NCBI GenBank assembly: GCA_044359565.1 | Contig: JBIKLX010000100.1 | Span: 1-11,316 of the forward strand | Origin: VFMC01 sp044359565 | GTDB taxonomy: Bacteria > Actinomycetota > Acidimicrobiia > Acidimicrobiales > Ilumatobacteraceae | Length of the DNA: 11,316 nt | Reading direction: 5' to 3' | In this document: one piece after another, positions 8,235 through 11,316 of the stretch | Position numbering within the stretch: the stretch's first letter is position 1 | Layout: each line of letters opens with the position of its first letter | Made by a program: the position numbers and the translations under genes | Notes under the pieces: model-generated | Told to the model about the DNA's origin: nothing | Seen by the model: the letters and a program-made list of their open reading frames with translations, nothing else | Database searches by the model: none

Positions 8235-8297
8235 AGCCGGTCGGACGTGACATTCGGCCGCAGCACGACCCGTCACACACCCGTTCGTGAGCCTCGA

Positions 8298-8331
8298 CCG
8301 GGTAGCAGCCGGCCGCCGCTCACCGACCCGG
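8298..8331 (-). terminator. Second copy of the bulged hairpin, between the ligase and rex
   Basis: The sequence and fold are identical to the hairpin 62 bp upstream in the direction of transcription. Being second in line, it could back up the first and keep ligase transcripts from reading into the redox-controlled rex operon. It too lacks a T-tract. Confidence 0.35.
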
Positions 8332-8359
8332 GCTGAACACCCCCGTTCGTGAGGCTGGA

Positions 8360-8393
8360 CCGGGTAGCAGCCGGCCGCCGCTCACCGACCCGG
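8360..8393 (-). terminator. Hairpin directly after the acyl-CoA ligase gene (copy 2 of the tandem repeat)
   Basis: On the minus strand an outer 6-bp stem CCGGGT/ACCCGG encloses an inner 6-bp stem AGCGGC/GCTGCT (one G-U pair) with a GGCCG loop and a 5-nt one-sided bulge. It begins 2 nt after the ligase stop codon. There is no T-tract, so it would be a U-less terminator or mRNA 3'-end stabiliser. The position supports this role; the lack of a T-run is against it. Confidence 0.4.
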
Positions 8394-8395
8394 GG

Positions 8396-9883
8396 TCAGA
8401 CGAGCGAGCGGCGCAGCAGTTTGCCGCTCACGTTGCGCGGCAGTTGGTCGACGAACAGGATCTTGTTCGGGCACTTGTAGCGGGCCAGATGATCGGTACA
8501 CCACCCGATGAGTTGCTCCTCGTCGAGGTGCACGCCGTCCTCGGGCACGAGAAACGCCTTCACCGCTTCGCCCGTGTGCGGGTGCGGCACGCCCACCACG
8601 CCCACTTCGGCCACTCCTGGGTGCTCGGCCAGCACCTCTTCCACCTCGGCCGGGTACACGTTGAACCCGCTGACGATGATGAGGTCCTTGGCCCGGTCGA
8701 CGAGGTACAGGTAGCCATCGGCGTCGACCGTGGCGATGTCGCCCGTACGCAACCACCCGTCGGCCGTGAGCACGCGGGCCGTGAGTGCTGGTTCGTTCCA
8801 GTAACCCAGGAACACGTTGGGGCCCTTCACCCACACTTCACCCGCATCGCCTTCCAGCGTGTCGTCGCCCGACTCGTCGACCAGACGCACCTCCATGCCC
8901 GACAGCACGCGTCCCACCGAGCCGTACTTCACGGGCATCCCGGCCGAACTGGTGACCACCGGCGACGCCTCGGTGAGGCCGTAGCCCTCGGCGAGCACCA
9001 GACCGAACCGCTCCTCGAGGCGGTGCATCGCCTCATCGGGCATGCGTGCCGCACCGGTGAGTGCCAAACGCACCCCGGCGAAACTGTCGGCCGGCGCCTC
9101 GGTGAACCCACTGAACGACACCCACAGCGGAGGCGCACCCGGTAGCACGGTGACCCCCCGGTCGCGGATGGTGTCGAGGGCGGTCGACGGGTCGAACCGC
9201 TGCACCAGCACCACCGTGGCGCCGCCGAGCAACGACTGGCCGAGCACCACGTTCAGGCCGAAGATGTGGAACATCGGCAGCACGCCGTACACCACGTCGG
9301 TCGGCTCGATGTGCACCCCCACCGAGCGGCTCTGCTCGAGGTTGGCCAGCAGGTTGCCGTGGCTGAGCATCGCCGCCTGTGGCGACCCTGCGGTACCGCT
9401 GGTGAAGATGAGCACGGCCAGCGCGTCGGCCTCGACCTCGGTGATGGGCACCGGGCCGGCGTCGAGCAGCGAACTGAACGAGGCGGCACCGACGATGTCG
9501 TCCTCGGTGCTCACCACGGTGCGCAACGACGGCAGCGCCTGGTGATCGACCTCCGACCACGCCGACTTGGCGGCCGCATCCACCACCACCACGACCGGGT
9601 CGACCACGGCGAGTTCGCGTTGGATCTCGGGTCCGGGGCTGGTGGGGTTCAGCGGTACGGCGACGGCGCCGATGCCCAGCACTGCCAGATAGGTGTCGAC
9701 GAAGTAGCGCCCGTTGCTGCACAGCAGGCCGACACGATCACCCGGCTGCACGCCCAGCGCGACCAGACCGCCGCGCACGTGCGCCACCTGGTCGCGCAAC
9801 GCGGCGTAGGTGGTGGGCCGACCGCGGCTGATGATGGCCACATGGTCGCCCGGATGGTCGTCGATGAGATGCGCGTAGTTCAC
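8396..9883 (-). CDS. Long-chain-fatty-acid-CoA-ligase-like AMP-binding enzyme
   Basis: This is a member of the ANL (acyl/aryl-CoA synthetase) superfamily: it activates a carboxylate with ATP to an acyl-adenylate and transfers it to CoA. The 495 residues match the short FadD-like class. Motifs in order: IFTSGTAGSPQAAMLSHG (159-176, phosphate loop), PMFHIFGLN (203-211), GYGLTEASPVV (300-310, A5), GWLRTGD (376-382), VDRAKDLIIVSGFNVYPAEVE (395-415, hinge) and NVSGKLLRR with the catalytic lysine K488. Odd: the usual PKG of the phosphate loop is PQA (Q169, A170). The start is GTG 9883, with GGGGA 5 nt upstream. No signal or membrane segment; probably cytoplasmic or loosely membrane-bound. The substrate cannot be told from motifs; a medium- or long-chain fatty acid is the default inference. 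The gene lies alone between sORF and rex. Confidence 0.92.
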   Translation of the reverse strand: MNYAHLIDDHPGDHVAIISRGRPTTYAALRDQVAHVRGGLVALGVQPGDRVGLLCSNGRYFVDTYLAVLGIGAVAVPLNPTSPGPEIQRELAVVDPVVVVVDAAAKSAWSEVDHQALPSLRTVVSTEDDIVGAASFSSLLDAGPVPITEVEADALAVLIFTSGTAGSPQAAMLSHGNLLANLEQSRSVGVHIEPTDVVYGVLPMFHIFGLNVVLGQSLLGGATVVLVQRFDPSTALDTIRDRGVTVLPGAPPLWVSFSGFTEAPADSFAGVRLALTGAARMPDEAMHRLEERFGLVLAEGYGLTEASPVVTSSAGMPVKYGSVGRVLSGMEVRLVDESGDDTLEGDAGEVWVKGPNVFLGYWNEPALTARVLTADGWLRTGDIATVDADGYLYLVDRAKDLIIVSGFNVYPAEVEEVLAEHPGVAEVGVVGVPHPHTGEAVKAFLVPEDGVHLDEEQLIGWCTDHLARYKCPNKILFVDQLPRNVSGKLLRRSLV

Positions 9884-9886
9884 AGT

Positions 9887-9921
9887 GGTCCCCGACTGGC
9901 GATGCTAGGTCGCCTGGGACC
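9887..9921 (-). promoter_or_regulatory. Hairpin overlapping the ribosome binding site of the acyl-CoA ligase gene
   Basis: On the minus strand GGTCCC (9921-9916) pairs with GGGACC (9892-9887), and inside it GGCGA (9914-9910) pairs with TCGCC (9902-9898) around a 7-nt loop. The 3' arm contains most of the GGGGA Shine-Dalgarno sequence (9893-9889) before GTG 9883. It would form only in RNA started upstream, for example from the small-ORF promoter. It could be a weak terminator or a translational switch. Confidence 0.35.
9902..9907 (-). promoter_or_regulatory. Possible -10 element of the acyl-CoA ligase gene
   Basis: The minus strand reads TAGCAT, fitting TANNNT. It would start transcription near 9895, leaving the GGGGA ribosome binding site but removing the 5' arm of the hairpin around it. 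No good -35 is visible, so support is weak. Confidence 0.25.
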
Positions 9922-9934
9922 GTGCCGTGGAACC

Positions 9935-10018
9935 TCAGAGCCGCACGAGGGCGACGATGCCTGCAATGAGGATGAGGCCGAGCAGCAGACCGAGGGTGAG
10001 GGTGGTGGCAGGACGCAT
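9935..10018 (-). CDS. 27-residue single-pass membrane microprotein (candidate)
   Basis: A short frame starts at ATG 10018 and ends at TGA 9935. The peptide begins MRPATTLTLG and ends AGIVALVRL. Residues 7-25 form one uninterrupted hydrophobic helix, rich in Leu, Ile, Val, Gly and Ala, flanked by a single arginine at each end, which is typical of a small membrane protein. There is no Shine-Dalgarno sequence, but a TANNNT box ends 8 nt before the ATG, suggesting a leaderless mRNA. It lies 27 bp after the DUF62 stop and 51 bp before the ligase start, all on one strand, and fills what would otherwise be an empty gap. I do not recognise a family. It could be a regulator or partner of the neighbouring ligase; a chance frame cannot be excluded. 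Confidence 0.5.
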   Translation of the reverse strand: MRPATTLTLGLLLGLILIAGIVALVRL

Positions 10019-10026
10019 CGGAGTGG

Positions 10027-10032
10027 AGGCTA
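10027..10032 (-). promoter_or_regulatory. -10-like box for a leaderless small-ORF transcript
   Basis: The minus strand reads TAGCCT (TANNNT), ending 8 nt before ATG 10018. That spacing places the transcription start at or next to the A of the start codon, as in leaderless actinobacterial mRNAs. No -35 is recognisable. Confidence 0.3.
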
Positions 10033-10045
10033 ATCGGAGTTCCGG

Positions 10046-10945
10046 TCAGCGGCCGCGGCCGGGGCGGAGTTCGACCGGACTGGTGACCGGACCGACGGCC
10101 GAGCCGGCACCGCCTGGGTCGAGACAGGTGATGCGCACCTGATCGCCGGCAGCGATACCCAGTTCCTCGGCGGCCGACCGGCGGTCGAGCGCGAGGGCCA
10201 GCATGCCGTACGAGTCGACGACCAGACCCACGGCACCGCCGGGTACCTCGGCGAAGGCGTCGGCCACGGCCGCAACGCGCACGGTGGGGTCGGACAGATC
10301 GCCCACCGAGACCCGCACCCGGGTGTCGGCGCCGGCCAGTTCGGCCAGTTCGTCGGGGCCGACGTTCAGCTGGCAGTTGCCGAAGTGGTCGACCCACAGC
10401 ACCTCGCACAGCAGCACATCGGCCTCGAGCCGGCTGAGCGGCACCACACCGGGCAGCAGCAGGGCGGGGTCGATGGCCTCGCCCAGTTCGGCGAGATCGA
10501 CACCGTTGGCCAGATGCGCCGCAGCCGGGGCGAAGATGTCGCGGCCGGCGAACGTGGCACCCGGTGCAGGCAGCTGATAGTCGGCGTTGGTGAGCACCAC
10601 GGCGCGCTCGGCGCCGCCGGCCAGCGCCACGGCCGAGGCGAGCAGGCCGTTGTCGGGGCCGATGAACACACCGTTGCCGCCCGCCACCTCGACTGCCACG
10701 GCGCGACGGGCCGTGCCCACGCCGGGGTCGACGACAGCGAGCACGATGCCCTCGGGCAGGTAGCTGACCGAACGGGCCAGCACCAGGCTGCCGGCGCGCA
10801 CGTCGAACGGGGGCACCTCGTGGGTGAGGTCGAGCACCGTCACGTGCGCCGCCAGGTCGCGGATGACCGCCTTCACCACACCGACGAATTCGTCGCGTGT
10901 GCCGTAATCGGTGAGGAACGTCACCGTGTCGTACCGCCGGCCCAT
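10046..10945 (-). CDS. DUF62 / SAM hydroxide adenosyltransferase family protein
   Basis: The 299-residue protein belongs to the family that attacks S-adenosylmethionine with hydroxide to give adenosine and methionine; the fluorinase and chlorinase are relatives. Motifs: TFLTDYGTRDEFVG (9-22, ribose-binding Asp13), THEVPPFDVRAG (41-52), VVDPGVGTARRAVAV (71-85), FIGPDNGLL (94-102), TFAGRDIFAPAAAHLA (131-146) and VDHFGNCQLN (185-194). A C-terminal beta-barrel ends the chain. The long insertion typical of fluorinases is absent, so it looks like the hydroxide type. The family's Asp-Arg-His triad appears as D73, R80 and Ala133: the histidine expected in TFHGRD is missing. ATG 10945 was chosen because the family starts with this LTDYG strand; a TANNNT box ends 8 nt before it. 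A structured RNA and terminator lie just upstream. Cytoplasmic; physiological role unsettled even in studied members. Confidence 0.93.
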   Translation of the reverse strand: MGRRYDTVTFLTDYGTRDEFVGVVKAVIRDLAAHVTVLDLTHEVPPFDVRAGSLVLARSVSYLPEGIVLAVVDPGVGTARRAVAVEVAGGNGVFIGPDNGLLASAVALAGGAERAVVLTNADYQLPAPGATFAGRDIFAPAAAHLANGVDLAELGEAIDPALLLPGVVPLSRLEADVLLCEVLWVDHFGNCQLNVGPDELAELAGADTRVRVSVGDLSDPTVRVAAVADAFAEVPGGAVGLVVDSYGMLALALDRRSAAEELGIAAGDQVRITCLDPGGAGSAVGPVTSPVELRPGRGR

Positions 10946-10953
10946 GAGCGGGC

Positions 10954-10959
10954 ACGCTA
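10954..10959 (-). promoter_or_regulatory. -10-like box for a leaderless DUF62 transcript
   Basis: The minus strand reads TAGCGT (TANNNT), again ending exactly 8 nt before the ATG, the same spacing as at the small ORF. There is no Shine-Dalgarno sequence just before the ATG, which fits leaderless initiation. The box lies after the T-tract of the upstream terminator, so the gene could be transcribed independently. No clear -35 is present. Confidence 0.35.
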
Positions 10960-10975
10960 CCGGCGAGCAGTGGCG

Positions 10976-11023
10976 AAAAAGAGCGAACGGGTTGGTGCCA
11001 ACCCCCCGATGGCACCAACCCGT
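10976..11023 (-). terminator. Rho-independent terminator between proC and the DUF62 gene
   Basis: A perfect 13-bp inverted repeat (ACGGGTTGGTGCC at 10987-10999, complement at 11011-11023) encloses an 11-nt loop. On the minus strand it is followed by TCGCTC and a run of five T (10980-10976); on the plus strand no T-run follows, so it acts leftwards. It ends either proC read-through or the RNA predicted immediately upstream of it. Confidence 0.8.
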
Positions 11024-11084
11024 CCGGCGCAGCCCTTGCGGGGCGCGACTCCGGCTCGTGAGAACCGGGTGTCGTATCGCCGAC
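10976..11084 (-). ncRNA. Candidate structured small RNA or attenuated leader upstream of the DUF62 gene
   Basis: Read leftwards, four hairpins follow each other: GTCG/CGAC with a 6-nt loop (11084-11071); CCGGTTC/GAGCCGG with a TCAC loop (11068-11051); a stem GCGC-CCC/GGG-CT-GCGC closed by a GCAA (GNRA) tetraloop with a 2-nt bulge (11046-11027); and the 13-bp terminator. A TAATCT box at 11093-11088 would start the RNA near 11081, giving about 106 nt. No useful reading frame is present. I checked it against the tRNA, small SRP RNA, SAM-IV, SAH, ZTP and ydaO patterns I know and found no match. It may be an independent small RNA, a cis-acting attenuator of the DUF62 gene, or just the 3' trailer of proC. 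Confidence 0.35.
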
Positions 11085-11141
11085 CGCAGATTAGGCATGG
11101 CCCGGGCAACGAGAAAAGGGTCACGTCGAAAAAGGGCGAAA

Positions 11142-11170
11142 ATTCTTTCCGCAGATCACACTCATGTCAT
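11142..11170 (-). promoter_or_regulatory. Possible promoter just downstream of proC
   Basis: On the minus strand ATGACA (11170-11165; 5 of 6 to TTGACA) and AAGAAT (11147-11142; 4 of 6 to TATAAT) are 17 bp apart, in a stretch clearly richer in A and T than the rest of the window. It would start RNA near 11135 and run through the four hairpins. The T-rich TCGCCCTTTTTCGAC that follows resembles the terminator tail (13 of 15 positions). Confidence 0.3.
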
Positions 11171-11180
11171 TTGCGTCCGT

Positions 11181-11316
11181 TCAGTGACCAAGCTCGCGGC
11201 TGCGAGCGGTGGCCGCCATCACGGCATCGAGCATCGCGGCCCGCACCCCTGCGCTCTCGAGGGCCCGCAGTCCGGCGGCGGTGGTGCCACCCGGTGATGT
11301 CACCATCGCCCGCAGT
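11181..11316 (-). CDS. proC: Pyrroline-5-carboxylate reductase, C-terminal 44 residues (5' end outside window)
   Basis: The frame is open at the right edge and ends at TGA 11181. The visible residues contain the ProC signature VTSPGGTTAAGLRALE followed by SAGVRAAMLDAVMAATARSREL, which closely matches the C-terminal helical dimerisation domain of P5C reductases. The enzyme makes proline from pyrroline-5-carboxylate with NAD(P)H in the cytoplasm. The piece is short but the signature is diagnostic. Downstream, in transcription direction, lies an AT-rich pyrimidine-tract region and then the hairpin array; no terminator directly follows the stop. Confidence 0.93.
   Translation of the reverse strand, partial: LRAMVTSPGGTTAAGLRALESAGVRAAMLDAVMAATARSRELGH

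Larger units (their letters stand above)
8280..8394. repeat. 62-bp-period tandem repeat, two copies, between the ligase gene and rex
   Basis: The segment 8280-8332 recurs at 8342-8394 with 51 of 53 positions identical (differences at offsets 12 and 15 from the CCGTTCGTGA start). The second copy ends at the ligase stop codon. Each copy contains a bulged inverted repeat. No reading frame of interest crosses it. The near-identity points to a recent duplication or to selection on the hairpin. Confidence 0.9.

Noticed and set aside
8280..8394. CRISPR-like array
   Set aside because: There are only two units with no unique spacers and no cas genes; it is a simple tandem duplication.
9868..9884. TGTGAAC at the ligase start codon as a second Rex box
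   Set aside because: Only the left half matches; the other half (GCGCAT) does not fit TTCACA, and the match includes the GTG start codon itself.
11024..11093. tRNA gene in the hairpin-rich region
   Set aside because: No GGTTCRANYCC T-arm, no acceptor stem pairing and no 7-nt anticodon loop could be laid out on either strand.
11098..11297. Plus-strand basic peptide starting at ATG 11098
   Set aside because: Most of it is antisense to proC, it has no ribosome binding site, and it does not match the small basic ribosomal protein sometimes found near proC in actinobacteria.

Overview
The window is GC-rich, densely coding bacterial DNA. The rex-hemA-hemC-hemD order is the one known from actinomycetes such as Streptomyces coelicolor, where Rex controls its own operon. 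With the TANNNT-type -10 motifs placed close to start codons, this points to Actinobacteria. A lineage such as Acidimicrobiia is plausible, but that is inference and cannot be proven from this piece.

Layout. At the left edge two genes run rightwards: the C-terminal 252 codons of a GGDEF (diguanylate cyclase) protein, and an overlapping gene for a single-pass membrane protein with Ig-like domains (ATGATGA junction). They converge on a long leftward series that fills the rest of the window. In transcription order (right to left) this series is: the end of proC; a 235-bp gap with stacked hairpins and a strong terminator; a DUF62/SAM hydroxide adenosyltransferase; a 27-residue membrane microprotein; a fatty-acyl-CoA-ligase-like AMP-binding enzyme; a 62-bp tandem repeat with two hairpins; rex; hemA; hemC; hemD; and a secreted seven-repeat beta-propeller (PD40) protein.

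How the genes work together. Rex senses the NADH/NAD+ ratio. A near-consensus Rex operator overlaps the predicted rex promoter, so tetrapyrrole synthesis (GluTR, porphobilinogen deaminase, uroporphyrinogen III synthase) is probably coupled to redox state. The hem genes are tightly packed: 12-bp and 8-bp gaps, then an 8-bp overlap. The propeller gene follows hemD after 28 bp and may be read from the operon, from its own weak promoter, or both. The other leftward genes look like separate units.

Most interesting points. (1) A roughly 106-nt stretch between proC and the DUF62 gene can fold into four consecutive hairpins, one with a GCAA tetraloop and the last a perfect 13-bp terminator; it could be a small RNA or an attenuated leader. 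(2) The DUF62 protein has alanine where the family's catalytic-triad histidine is expected. (3) An unannotated 27-aa membrane microprotein sits in front of the acyl-CoA ligase, and a hairpin there could hide the ligase ribosome binding site. (4) A duplicated hairpin element insulates the rex operon. The rex-hem core itself is well known biology. I see no CRISPR array, transposon, tRNA or rRNA.
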